Source: Saksenaea vasiformis B4078 (Eukaryota > Mucoromycota > Mucoromycetes > Mucorales > Saksenaeaceae). From it: a stretch of 64,000 nucleotides of DNA. Below, piece by piece: positions 47,457-60,224 of the stretch; the first letter of the stretch is position 1; each line of letters opens with the position of its first letter. Location: the NCBI GenBank assembly GCA_000697055.1, contig JNDT01002268.1, forward strand, positions 1-64,000, written 5' to 3'. The notes beneath the pieces were generated by a model that was not told the origin of the DNA, ran no database searches, and worked only from the letters and a program-made list of their open reading frames with translations. The position numbers and the translations under genes were made by a program.

Positions 47457-48264
47457 ATGGTCAAATTCATCAAGGCCGGAAAGGTACGTCTAGATATTTT
47501 CGACCGTTGATGGATCATCTAGTTTCAGCGATGGATTGAAATGGAACCCGTCGACGCTCGCCTTTCTCGAAAACCGTCGTGGACAGTGAATTTACTCGCA
47601 TTCTATAGGTTGTCGTCATCTTGCAGGGCCGCTATGCTGGCAAGAAAGCCGTCGTTGTTCGCAGTATGCATCTATTTTTTCTTTTTTCTTTTGTTAATGG
47701 GAGGCACGCGATGGAGACACGATTTGGAAATAGAGCGACGTTTTATTGAGTGCGATCATTGGAGATGGAGAAAACGCGTATTACTTTATCTCGAGAACGG
47801 TGATGATTGATACTGTTGCTTTCCGCAGATCACGACGAAGGAACCAAGGATAGACCTTATGGTTACGCCGTTGTTGCCGGTATCGAACGTTATCCTTTGA
47901 AGGTCACCAAGGCCATGGGCAAGAAGAAGGTTGCCAAGCGCTCCAAGGTCAAACCTTTCGTCAAGATCGTCAACTACAACCATATGATGCCCACTCGGTA
48001 ATAACGGAATGGAAAAGCTGGAAGGAATGAGGGACTGAGATGAGTCTTGTAGTTATGCTTTGGAAATGGAACAGATCAAGGGTACCGTTTCCGCCGATAC
48101 CTTCAAGGAGCCCACCCAGCGTGAGGAGTCCAAGAAGGTAAGAACGAAGCTATCAGTTATTATGCAGTGACTAATGTACATGAGACAGGTCATCAAGAAG
48201 CTGTTTGAGGAACGCTACCAGACCGGCAAGAACAAGTGGTTCTTCTCTAAGCTCAGATTCTAAG
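47457..48264 (+). CDS. RPL27: 60S ribosomal protein eL27
   Basis: The gene starts MVKFIKAGK, with the first intron immediately after, as is common in fungal ribosomal protein genes. Exons continue [77 protein letters not shown] and the ending [13 protein letters not shown] at TAA 48262-48264. All match the eL27 family, which sits on the large subunit. Four introns; AATAAA follows at about 48294. A length near 136 residues is normal. Confidence 0.96.
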
Positions 48265-49829
48265 TGTTTAATTATATGAACCATTAAGATTCTGAATAAA
48301 AATAGCACAAAAAAAAAGAACAAGATGAACAAAATGTGGTCCCTTCGTTCCATAACGACATGGAATACGTGTAAATCAATATCAATAAGAAACTCCAGTC
48401 AATTGAGGTAGTTCTTTAGATTGTGTCACCTCCAAGGTTCGTGCACGTCAGTGATAACATCCGGAACAAGCGCATCTCTAATGCTATCCGCTGGGGGGGG
48501 GGTTCTTTGATCGACCCATTAATTACCAGCCTTCTAAGACCCGCTCGTTGAGAGCCTCACATAGTGCTGTTTTCTTAAGGAAGCAGTCAATACTGCAGTA
48601 CTATATGGAAAATGACCTTGAAGGTTTCTACAACTTTTAGAGAAACTGTACACATACGTCAATTAGGTGGACTCAAGAATAGAATGCGTAGCTGGTGTAT
48701 CGGACTACCACTGTCATGCTTCCAGTAATTTTCAACCACATCAAGTTGGCAGATACTGCCCCTCCTCGCTTTTACCTATAATTGCACCGTTGAACTCAAC
48801 ATTGCTACCGCTGCTTCTGGTCTTTAATGGCAAAGACCAGAACAATACAAGACCTAGATCAATGTTTCCGAGGAAATCGGCATCCATCCCCCAAAAGTGA
48901 CCCATGCCAACCGCAAAACTGCATTAACCGCGATTGCTCACAATCTGAACAGACTTACACAATGAAATCGAACAACCAGCAGTTTGAGTAATGGAATAAA
49001 TTGGCGAGGTATTTTCTTCTAGTCAAACGATCCAGATGGCGACCCCTGAGCTTGTTCCAACCTCGAAGTGGCGACTTGATTCTCCTTATAGTACTCTGTT
49101 TGCGGTGCAGAATCCGAATGCATCAGATCTCCAGAAAATCAACATGAAGTTTGCGGATTTCTGCGCCTTAGGTAACACCTGATTCAATTGGCAGCTCCGA
49201 TCTACTTCCATTGCTCCCACTGTTCCTGGTCACCATCGGATCAGTTCAACAGAAACATTGTTATTATGACACAACTCTGAGGGGAGGAGATTAGTTAGTC
49301 CATACGTGAAACGCATTGTTCGCAAGAGGCAATATCGTCCAAAGTTCTTGATCCAACATCTTCAAATGATTACTGACGTGAGGCGTATAAAGATAGTTCG
49401 GACTACACTATGCAATGGTATATGATATTTTACGAGAAATCAGTAGCTCTAGGTTACTCGGATTATGCATAATTTACAAACCGTAGCAGCGGGATTTGAG
49501 CGAATTTCTTCAAGGGGGATGTACGTATTTCAATTGGGACTCACTTCACTTGGGATTGCCATCCGTCAGTCTCAGGTCTGGAGTCCAGGCCAAGTCCAAA
49601 AAAGAACTATCACTGCATCTGCAAGATGCTTCCCTTTTTCCCTGCACAATCAGTATGTATCAGCTTGTTGACGAAAATGAAACGTGATCGACCGCTTTTC
49701 CCAAGATGGATGACAAACAGATGGATGATCGTTTCCATTTTTGAATTGGATTCTATAAGGTTATTGTGACACTGGGTTCACAAAACTTTGTATGTGTATA
49801 GCAATATCCCGCCTATCTACAATTCTCAG
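48265..49829. other. intergenic, no supported gene
   Basis: Contains a run of nine G near 48493. A short ATG frame at 49035 (MATPELVPTSKWRLDSPYST) followed by a GTAACA donor could be an exon, but nothing joins it. Confidence 0.45.
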
Positions 49830-50762
49830 CCCCATGGAGGAAGATATTCAGCTTTTGTTGAGTGTCCAACGCCACGTTGGTACCAAAAACGTCACCTCCA
49901 GCATGACCCCTTACGTCTACAAGCGTCGTGACGATGGCAAGATCAACTGGGACAAAGTAAAATAAATCCCAAGTCGACTGACAGCACATCATCCTCCATA
50001 GGTATCAACTTTATTAACATCGGCAAGACATGGGAAAAGCTGATCTTTGCTGCTCGTGTGATTGCAGCCACTGAGAACATAAGTGAAATTAAAAGAAAAA
50101 AAAAGAGAGGAACAGCTTTCAAACCCTCGTTCGGCAACATTGGTATACAGCTTCACGTCATCGTCGTTGTTGCTGCTCGTCGCTACGGTCATCGTGCTGC
50201 GTTGAAGTTCGCCAAATACGTTGGTGCTGAAGCAACTGTCGGCCGATTCACTTCTGGTACTTTCACCAACTACAACACCCGCTCGTTTCGCGAACCTCGT
50301 TTGATCATCTGTACGGATTCCTTTCCGATTTCCAAGACATCAAGGAAGTTTCCTATGTCAATATCCCTGTTGTCTCCCTTGCCGACACCGATGCTCTTCT
50401 CCAGTAAGTTGACGTCGCCATCCCTACCAACAACAAGGGTAAGCACGCACTTGGTCTGATCTACTGGCTCTTGGCCCGTGCCGCTTTGCGTCTCCGTGGT
50501 ACTGTGGTTACGAACTCCTTGGGAAGTGATGGTGGGTATGTCCTTCTACCGCGACACTGAGGAGGCAGAGAAGGAACAGGCCGCCGCTGCTGATCTTGAC
50601 AAAGAGGCCACTGCTGAAGCTGGTGCTGACAGAGCTGCTGAAGGTGCTGCCGGCGGTGTTGCCGGTATTGCTGCGATCGCCGGCTGGTCAGCCACTCGCA
50701 CCACTTCTATTGACTGGCCCGAAGGTGCTGCTGCACTCGTTACATCTTCTTGGGAAGCATAG
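49830..50762 (+). pseudogene. RPS0: 40S ribosomal protein uS2 (Rps0/RPSA) pseudogene
   Basis: Conserved uS2 text is clear but scattered over frames: [125 protein letters not shown] and [20 protein letters not shown]. There is a shift at the first intron, another after [10 protein letters not shown] near 50315, a TAA where the family has Tyr before VDVAIP (50404), and another shift after RLRGT. Introns are retained, so it is a duplicated rather than a retrotransposed copy. A functional uS2 gene must exist elsewhere. Confidence 0.88.
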
Positions 50763-51191
50763 TTATTTTGTTTCAATGATTAAAGAAGACGAAAAAAAAT
50801 GAGTATAGCATTCTGTTTCTCTCTCTCTTTTTTTTCTACCATGTGGCAGTGTATGACTTATCTATACTGTGTAAATTTCTGCATGGACCCACAAGCATGG
50901 GCAAGGCAACAGAAAAGGAGTATTGTATGCTATTCTCCCCTCCCTGCTTTCCCATGATCCTCCCCGCATTTCTCCGTTTGTCAGTTATACTTTTTGTTTT
51001 GCTCCTCTCGGGTAATAGAAACACAAAAGGGGGGTATACACTAATGCATTAATTTCCTTACGATGCTTATGGAAGGTGTACGCTTGCTGTCATGTTACAC
51101 CGATTTCCATTCCAAAGACCGAGAATAAATTGTTTTTTTATTTTCTTCTCTCTATCTCTCTTCTTCATTAACTCTTCCTCCTCTCCTGACT
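50763..51191. other. intergenic, promoter region of the Rab gene
   Basis: Pyrimidine-rich tracts (TTTTTCTACC, CTCTCTATCTCTC) precede the Rab6 start. No gene. Confidence 0.6.
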
Positions 51192-52317
<1,126 letters not shown>

Positions 52318-52434
52318 TGAGCAAACTTCCCCCCTCTGGCTGGGAAATCCATGGATAGAAGCTACAAATGCTTTATTCGTAATTACACTTAACAAACATA
52401 GATGCTCTTTTTTTTCCTTTTTCTTTCCTAATCA

Positions 52435-54082
52435 TTATTTCATGTTCACCAGTTTGATCTGAAAATAAATATATCTGTTTAGACAAACACTATTTTGCGG
52501 AAAGATGCACTTTGTCCTTACCTCAAAAACAAGTGTAGCATTTCCAGGGATATCTGGGGGTGCGCCACGCTTGCCGTAGGCCAGAGGTGCAGGGATCGTC
52601 AACTTGCGCTCACCCCCCAGCTTCATGCCAGCAACACCAATATCCCAACCCTTGATTACTTCACCGCGACCCAACATGAAGCTGAAAGGCTTTCCGGACA
52701 CATTCTTGTCGAAAACCTTACCGTTGGTCAACTTGCCAATGTAACGCATGCTGATCTAGTAAACATTTATAAATATGACTTGGACTGAATTGTTATTTAT
52801 AACTTACTCTTTGGCCACTCTTGGCAGCAGCACCAACGCCAACCTTAATGTCCTCAATGATCAGACCATTAGGCAGCTTGACAACCTTTTGTATCACAAG
52901 TTAATGTTAACCATGGTGACACTCACCGTGATCTGTCAATTACCTTTTTCTCATCTTGCTTCTTTTTCTGCTCAGCTTGCTTCTTCTGTTCCTCCTGCTT
53001 TTTTTTCTGTTCAGCCTGTTTCTTTTGCTCCTCCTGCTTCTTCTTTAATTCAGCTTGCTTCTTTTGTTCCTCCTGCTTCTTTTTCAACTCGGCTTGCTTT
53101 TTCTGTTCCTCTTGCTTCTTTTTCAGCTCAGCCTGCTTCTTTTGCTCTTCCTGCTTCTTCTTGAGTTCGGCTTGCTGTTTGGCCTCAGCTTGTTTCTGCT
53201 CAGCCTTTCTCTTCTTAGCAGGCTGTTCATCCTGAGCCTTGGCAGGGCGCTTCTTGTTCTCTTTGACTACGACTTCCTCTTCCTCTTCTTCTTCCTCCTC
53301 TTCCTCATCTTCCTCCTCCTCATCCTCTTCCTCGCTTTCTTCTTCATCCTCCTCTTCTTCAGAATCGTCGTCCACTTCAGCTTCATCATCTAAATAGGCA
53401 GCTGTCGAAATAGGAGTCCATTTTTTTAAAAAAAAAGTCATCGAATAGAAAACATACCAGCACGCTTAGCGTCAATGCCATTGGGAAGACTAAAAGAAAA
53501 AGGAATGATGCGGTTAATAAAAGTGGTGATAGCAACGTGTTTTAACACTTTACTCCATGTCCACATCATCGAAATCAGAGTCGTCTTCGTCAAACGTGTA
53601 GTTACCAGTCAAATGGATGGTGCTGAAAAAACGATTGTTAGAGCAAATAGATCAATACTTGACCTACGTACTTGGAACCCTTCACGGAAAAAGTAACTTC
53701 TTCACCTTCCACAAAGGTGACATCCAAGGATTGTTGCTCGACCTGGAAATGCAACGCGTCAAAATTACTGTACTAGAAGTCTCTCTACAGCTTACCTTTT
53801 CGGGGATCAACGAGCACAAAACGAAGCTCTTTCCGTCAATCTTCACGCAGACACTGGTACGCTTGTTGTCGGAAACTTCATCAGAAAGAGATGCCTTGAA
53901 AAAATATTAATGATCCTGTCCTCCCCGAACATGTAAATGTTACTCACCATCGCGATCCGGAAAGGTGCGGTGACAATTTGGCTGTATGTCTTGCCAGGAA
54001 CGACATGAAGACCTAGCTACAATGTTAGACACCATCTCTCTAGAGAGTTTGATACTGTACCCCAAAAACCCTGAATACTCAT
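52435..54082 (-). CDS. nucleoplasmin-like FKBP-type peptidyl-prolyl isomerase
   Basis: ATG at 54082 starts [20 protein letters not shown], the nucleoplasmin-like fold of nuclear and nucleolar FKBPs (Fpr3/Fpr4, FKBP39/46). Then come [17 protein letters not shown] and [20 protein letters not shown], a long acidic stretch of E/D, a Lys/Gln/Glu repeat region and the C-terminal FKBP domain ([77 protein letters not shown]), ending IKLVNMK at TAA 52435-52437. These proteins are histone chaperones and proline isomerases acting in ribosomal DNA chromatin. The last exon start was chosen to give the canonical VFE-IKLV ending. Confidence 0.92.
52955..53195 (-). repeat. 39-bp coding tandem repeat in the FKBP gene
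   Basis: About six copies encode the 13-residue unit [13 protein letters not shown] with third-position variation. The predicted product is a long, charged single helix between the acidic region and the FKBP domain. Confidence 0.85.
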
Positions 54083-54216
54083 ATTAAGGAGACGCGAAAT
54101 AAAATAATAGAAGAGGTGTGCACGGTTTCAGAAAAAAAAATTAGAGAAAGTGGGACTGTTTTGGCAAAGGGCCACTTTTATTCGGTCATTGAAAATCGAA
54201 ATGTGATCATTTTTCT

Positions 54217-54880
54217 TTATTTATCTTTGGGTTGACAAATTCGTATTGGGAAACACTTCTTCTTTGCTCCAAGCATACTCCATAGCATCAAATACTTCTT
54301 TATCTCCAGGAACTTTTCAAGCGAGCATCCTTCACAGCTTTGGAACTCTTGCAGGAAGTTTTGCATTCTCTGTTCCAAGACTGTCTTCTGTGACGCGAAG
54401 TCCAATGTGCCATCTTCCGTGTTTTGAACTGGAACAGTTGATGTCACATGTGAGTAAGTAGACACTATTAACAGCATTACGCGTTAGAAGCTGTATGCAA
54501 GTACTTTTCTACAATACCTTGAAGGACGTTTAGGTTGGAATTGGCACGCTGGAGGAGATGCATATGTTTGCATGCTACTTGGCGCATGCTGTCATGTTCG
54601 AATTTTCGACAGAAATATTATATGCTACGCCCTCCTGTGTGAATGATCTGACAGTATGACTCGAGACCATATCGTCAACTACAGCACTAGGTATCTGGGC
54701 AGCTGCAATCTCTCGTCGTCTTCTCTCTCTTTCGGCAGGGCCCATTCTTCCGACATTCGCGCTTACTCGTGCCGTGGTCATTTGGAAGTCGAACTCCACA
54801 TCGTGTATTAAGATCAAGTCAGCAATGATCTTGTGATCCGTTTGTTCTCTGCTGTATTTCCAACGTCGATTCACTTGCGA
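54217..54880 (-). pseudogene. SWIM-type zinc-finger protein remnant
   Basis: The minus strand reads SANVGRMGPAERERRRREIA, VDDMVSSHTVRSFTQEGVAY and NISVENSNMTAC, then shifts frame to MRQVACKHMHLLQRANSNLN. The C-K-H ending is the second half of a SWIM zinc finger (CxC...CxH), while the first half is partly deleted. A GT-AG intron leads to the C-terminal exon (LEQRMQNFLQEFQSCEGCSL), ending at 54217. Such proteins in fungi are often related to MULE transposases or their domesticated derivatives. Coding-like text may extend upstream to about 55.4 kb but is broken. Confidence 0.45.
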
Positions 54881-55715
54881 GTATTATCCCTACACGATCT
54901 AGCTACGTGGAAGAGCCATAGTTGGATACATACGTTCAAATGTGCAAATCTGTCTTGCAGCTCGACACGTATATCTTGCTGTTGGTTTTTGTTGAATCTT
55001 ACTGAAAGTGATTTTCTTCCACCCCTTGCATTCTGCTTATTTACGGGTACATTTGCACTTCATTTTGCAAAGTTTTTATCACATCATCGAGATCCAACTG
55101 TGGCAACGTCTACCTGTGTCCCAATTATTGCTGCATTACACAATCGCTTGTTATCTTCAATATGGAAGATAGCTCTGCATCTACAAGCTTCTTCCAGATT
55201 ATTTTCTCTTTAAATAAAAGGGATAGTTTCTTTTGAGACAGGACAACACTTCCACAGAGACCAGTTTCTGACAGGAATTGTTTGTTTGTGATTAGCTGCA
55301 GGAATATCTTTCCGATCTGACGGACAAAGAACAGGATTTACTCGCACGGAGCGATCAAGTATTGGCCAATAGGCTTTAAACAGTACGAAGGTTAATATGG
55401 TTTGGTGGCCAGACTGCATGTGGACTAATCCTAAAAAGCTGGGAACCTACTGTTGATCTCGTAGGCGTAAGGATGATAAATTCTGAAACACTGATTTATC
55501 ATGCGCTTAAAAAGGCCAAAACATTACGTCGACTGATGAAGTTCAACACAATGAATGTCCAATGTGACACAAGCTTGCTACAGTTCATCATAATGAAAAC
55601 AGGCAGATAAATAAGCTCAATTTTTGACAACGTCCTCTGATCTTTATCGTTTTATTCTTCTGTTACCCTTTGGAGCTTTCCCTCGTCGCCTGCTGTTTTA
55701 CTCTGCCTGCAACTG
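54881..55715. other. no supported gene
   Basis: Fragmentary coding-like text on the minus strand (for example KLVDAELSSILKITSDCVMQ) may belong to the 5' part of the SWIM remnant. Confidence 0.35.
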
Positions 55716-58700
55716 ATGGAGCCCCTCGCTGAGAAAGGTCCGCCGAGGCAACGGCAACGACAGCGATATCGCCAATCACTTCTACCGCGAACCGATGGCA
55801 AGATAGGAAGAGTTACCAGAAAACTAAAGCTGTCCAGTTTTCTAAACAATGACTATAAATACTTACGAGTGAGTATTCATTCCAACAAGCAATATCTTGT
55901 TGACACGCTATTGACAGGAGCAATTTCGACTTGTCGCCGAAGAATACCATGTAATGAAACGCGATGCAGTTAACCTGGCGAACCTCCATTTGCGTCGCTG
56001 GGTCGAAGGACTTGGTACAGAAAATGCTTTCCAGTTCCCACCCATTACGGACAAAGATTTTTTGGAGCAAGGCCTACCGGTTCGCCAACAACCGAGTCAG
56101 TACGGTGACCCGAGGCGTAGATGTAAGTACGGAATAGTTCTATCAAGATATCTAACGGAAAGCTACGTTGTTTAGCCGGAATGGCAGGTCGATCTACTCG
56201 AAACTTTCATGTCGCACTTCCATCCTCTCCGTAGGAATGTTGATGCTAATGAACGTAAGATATATATACTGCTGCCAGCTGCTCATATGCATCGATTATT
56301 CCTAAAAATATACGTAATAGCCTTTTACGAGATCGTAGAAGTTCAAGGAGTGTACGGTCCATTTGCAGATACTTTTCCCGCCCAAATAATTCAAAGTACT
56401 TTAATGTTCATATTATCAATGCTCCATAATCATTAATAATTTGTACCAATAGACGTAAAACGACATTTGGTAGTAAATGTCCCTATATTCCTGAAAATGG
56501 TCTTCCGCGCATACTTTGTCTATTTGAAGGAACAGATTAGAGGGAGCCTTCCTGGTGGCGGCCCCGCTCGTCATGGTAAATAAGCTCTTTCAAAGGTCCG
56601 GTGATCTCATCTCTATCATTTATAGCTGATGTAGCTGTAGCAAACATCTTCAACCATGAACCATTGGAAGATGACATGTGGGAAGAGATGCCTCGTCGAG
56701 CAGAAGTGGCAGAGTTTTACCGGTAAGCACGACAGACTAACCGTCTGTAATTGATTAACATTTACGCCACTTTCATAGTGTCCAGCATGAACTTTACGAA
56801 CGTCATATGGCTGGTGTGGAAATCCATGATTTGGATCCAGAAGACGACGAAGCTGTTCCGCTCATGCCGGGTATTGTTCAGTATATATATCACTTGCACC
56901 ATTACAGTACGGAATATAACGGGAAAGCCTGGTCTTTACTTCCGATAACCGACCATCAGATTGGCCATTTTCCTATATTCACGAGAGTGCTGTAGTATCT
57001 ACTGCGAGACGCCTACTTAGCAAATCAGCACGTACCCGAGCGCTTTCTGGTAACAAAGTTTGTGCAATATATACAACTAATAATTTTCATTCTAGGGCCC
57101 ACAACGAGGTCCACTGCGAAGGACATACATGCCTCAACAACAATTCGAGTATCGTTGCCGCGACAGCGAGTGGAAAGAGGCACTTTGGGAAGAAATTTTT
57201 AATATTGATAAATGCCAAGCGAAACGTCGACGATTTGATCCTGAACGTAAGCAATATTCTGTTTTAAGTCCATCGTCCAATTGATTTTGTTTTTTGATGA
57301 TCAACCAGAAGTGCAGTTGGAGTTTGCCTATTACTTGCAAACCGATGGAGTGTCTGTCTCTGTCTCTGTACAATTTGACCGACGACGCTCAGGTACGCCA
57401 ACGGAAGGTCTCCAATAACTCACTGTGTTTCATTAGAACGTTACCCATCTTCGAAGCGAGATTTCCGACTTCTTCCTCGAGAGATCGATCTGAGTGATTG
57501 GCAAAGAGGTATATATCGCCTCAACAAAGAGCCTCGTGGGATGGATGAAGACAGACTGGCTCATTCCAGGATCATCGGTGTAGATCCAGGTATAAGCCAA
57601 GTAGCTATTCTCTTGCTATAACTAAAATTTCGACAGGGATCCGATCAATGTTCACAGCCGTAGATACAAATGAAGCTATGGACACCCCCGAGCCTCGCAG
57701 CACTCATTCTGCCACGATCAGTAACAAGGAATACCAGTAAGCAACCAATATCTGCCTCTTTTTGAGCTAATCGTCTGATGTATAGATTGCGGTCAATGTC
57801 TACATGGTCAAAGCAAAATGAATTGAAATCTCGTACAACAGCGGAAATACAACCTCATTATGACCTACTGTCGAACAATCCTCCTACTGTCATGAGCGTA
57901 CAAGGCTTTCAGCGGTATATCACTGCTTTGAGCATCATCCACAACACGTAAGAAAAAGCACTTTAAAACCACTTCTCACAAACCTTTATTAGACTACATA
58001 ACTTCAACAAGAGCTACCGACATCGGGAAAACCGACTGCTTCTGTACTCCGCAAGACGGAGCACACTCGACGTACTGGCGGACCGCATTGCTAATTGGAC
58101 TCCCCGAGACGTAAGTTTGTAACGCCTTCATATTATGCTAACTTAACTGAAAAAAAAAAAGCCGGACGTTCGACCACACTACAAGTCAACCCCGTCATCG
58201 CGGAAGCATCGCCGTCGTAAGGCCGGCCGACAACAACCTCGCCCGGAACAGCCAGCAATCATTGCGTATGGTGACGTGGATTTGCGACCTACAATGCGGG
58301 GCCAGGGTCCAGTTCCAGTGAAGGTCAGCATTTACAAGTTCTTATAGACAAGTCTCACGCATTCCAAATACTAGACATTCCGGCAAGTTCTCGCAAGGCA
58401 CGCTCTCGTTGTTCTGGTCTATGAATACAACACTAGCAAGGTGTGTTCAAACTGCGACCATGACATGGAACAGTTTCGAGCACCAACAGCACGATGTCCA
58501 CACGAGTATGTATCAAACCGCTGGAAATATTCGAAAATTGACTTCATCAATAGAAACAAAGTAGTTCGGTTTGTCGGGGCTGGGAGAGCCAAACGATATT
58601 GTCTTGATGAGAACGAACGAACGATGCATCCGACATCACAATGCCCAGAGCTTCGACCATTAGGCAAGTAAATATCAGGCTGCATACTTGTTACTCTAAC

Positions 58701-59004
58701 TGGATCTTTTAATATAGCCATTACAGATAATCGCAGCAGCGTGTATCCGATCAAGGTGTGCCACCACCATCAGTTGGGACAAGCTGCCGATGATCAAGCA
58801 CTCAGACCATTAGTAGGTGTTCTTATATCTGTTGTTCTGTTCTCATTAAATGTATAGTTCTGGAACCGTGATGTGAACGCGGGAAGAAACATAAGAATTC
58901 TAGTTGCCTACATGGAAAATGGACATCAGCTAGAGTCAAGACCCCTCTCATTACAACGACCGCAGCAGCAACAACAACCGCCCCATATCGGGGCTAGGCA
59001 GTAA
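55716..59004 (+). pseudogene. Fanzor (TnpB-like) RNA-guided nuclease, copy D, near complete
   Basis: About 18 exons. ATG 55716 starts MEPLAEKGPPRQRQRQRYRQ, then EQFRLVAEEYHVMKRDAVNL, an alpha-helical middle (DVAVANIFNHEPLEDDMWEE), FAYYLQTDGVSVSV, and the RuvC core. RuvC-I is RIIGVDPG-IRSMFTAVD (Asp codon 57583-57585), RuvC-II is LVYEYNTSK (Glu 58423-58425) and RuvC-III is FWNRDVNAGRN (Asp 58870-58872). Zinc-ribbon cysteines lie in VCSNCDHD, RYCLDEN and TSQCPE. The last exon is 58858-59004. One TAG (56993-56995) falls where copy C has Trp (VLW). The join near 56122-56176 needs a weak donor to keep frame, and one intron near 58670 is GC-AG. All other junctions are in phase. Probably recently inactivated. 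Confidence 0.85.
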
Positions 59005-59061
59005 TGAACTGCCAATAAGCCTCTCGTTAGGCACCTGGTGTGCTGTCTTCGGGCAGGTAAG
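59005..59061 (+). ncRNA. candidate omega-RNA 3' element, copy D
   Basis: Fourteen bases after the stop codon lies GCCT (59019-59022), the loop CTCGTT and AGGC (59029-59032). It is enclosed by a longer-range pairing of CTGCC (59009-59013) with GGCAG (59052-59056). Copy A has the same GCCT-N6-AGGC hairpin at the identical distance, the same upstream CTGYCA, and GGTAAG downstream. Guide RNAs of Fanzor and TnpB elements lie here. An alternative is that the GGTAAG is a splice donor used by a downstream transcript. Confidence 0.55.
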
Positions 59062-59108
59062 AATTGCTGTCACGTTAAAAAGAAACTTACGTCTTACTTC
59101 TTCCGTGA

Positions 59109-60224
59109 CTTAAGTGCACTGGTGTAAGATCTTATTCCTTTTTGGCGTCAACCACGATTCAGTACGAAGCATACAACTGTCCGCTATGTCAAGAAGACTT
59201 GACGCACATCAAATCTTCTGTCCTGCGTCAAAGACACGTAGAACAATGTCTTGAGTCACCAGATTCCATGTCGCATGCGACATCACAGCCATCGGACGAC
59301 ACATTTGATTATTGCATCTTTTGCGGCAAGAATATCTCTCTTTACAATGGCATCCGAAAAGAATCGCATTTTTCACATTGTATGGATGAAATGGCTCTGG
59401 AAGATCAGCAGATCAAGGAACAGGAGCGACAGCAGAGTTTGATGTCTTTCGCAGGTCAGCCTCTCCCATTTTTGGTTCAGCTTGAGGTCTGTCCGTGTTG
59501 TTATGATGATTTTTCGCGTCTTTCATTACGTGGCAAGGTCACACACGTTAAAAAGTGTTCAAGGCGGCAGGGTATGACGATGGAGCAGCTGCTAAATAAA
59601 TTTCGATGGATTCAATGGGGCCACCAGCCTATGCAGCGACCATCCGACCCTGTTGAGGTACCAACATTGCGTCCCACCAAACAAAGTGAAATTCGAGCAA
59701 CGACTATTGACACAGACGATGATTTTAGTCCGAAAATCCTCCTTCATCGACGTGCACCTACCTTGAAACGAAACTCAACAAGGAACGATAAAAATGAGGA
59801 TGAGCTCCAGCTGGTACTGGCACTGTCAAAATCGATGCAACCATCCAAGGAGAACAAACACAAAGATCGTCCGGCACCCAACGCGTCAACTGTCGTGACA
59901 ATTGAAGAATCACGTCGTCTCGTATCTGAAAGACTCGAAACGCTATTGGATCGCTCAGATAATGAATTACAAATACCATGTGACCACCACACATTTTCCT
60001 TGCCATCCTCTAGAGTGCAAGTGAAGGAACATACCGCTCAGGAATCTAAAGCTCGACCATCCCTCTGGAACTTGGCATCTGCAGATCAGACTATGGATAT
60101 CTTGGTATTTCGCTCCGATTTTATGAAGGTAACTTAAAACATTTGAAACATGTATCGTGATCTAACGCAGTTACCAATGAAAGAACATTGGACCAATATA
60201 GTAACATTTTTTAGGAAAAGTTGA
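59109..60224 (+). CDS. SLX4-like protein with UBZ4 zinc fingers (5' end unresolved)
   Basis: The frame is open from 59109 to the donor at 60128, then across a GT-AG intron to TGA 60222-60224 (LPMKEHWTNIVTFFRKS). It has no ATG before the first finger; an upstream exon probably supplies it. Three CCHC/UBZ4-like fingers are visible: CPLCQEDLTHI...RHVEQC, CIFCGKNISLYNG...HFSHC and CPCCYDDFSRL...THVKKC. The last is followed by SRRQGMTMEQLLNKFRWIQW, the helix typical of SLX4/BTBD12. SLX4 scaffolds structure-specific endonucleases in DNA repair. This protein is short and lacks an obvious SLX1-binding C-terminus. Confidence 0.65.

Noticed and set aside
53055..53393. Very hydrophobic Leu/Phe-rich plus-strand frame
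   Set aside because: It is the complement of the Lys/Glu repeats of the FKBP gene and not a membrane protein.
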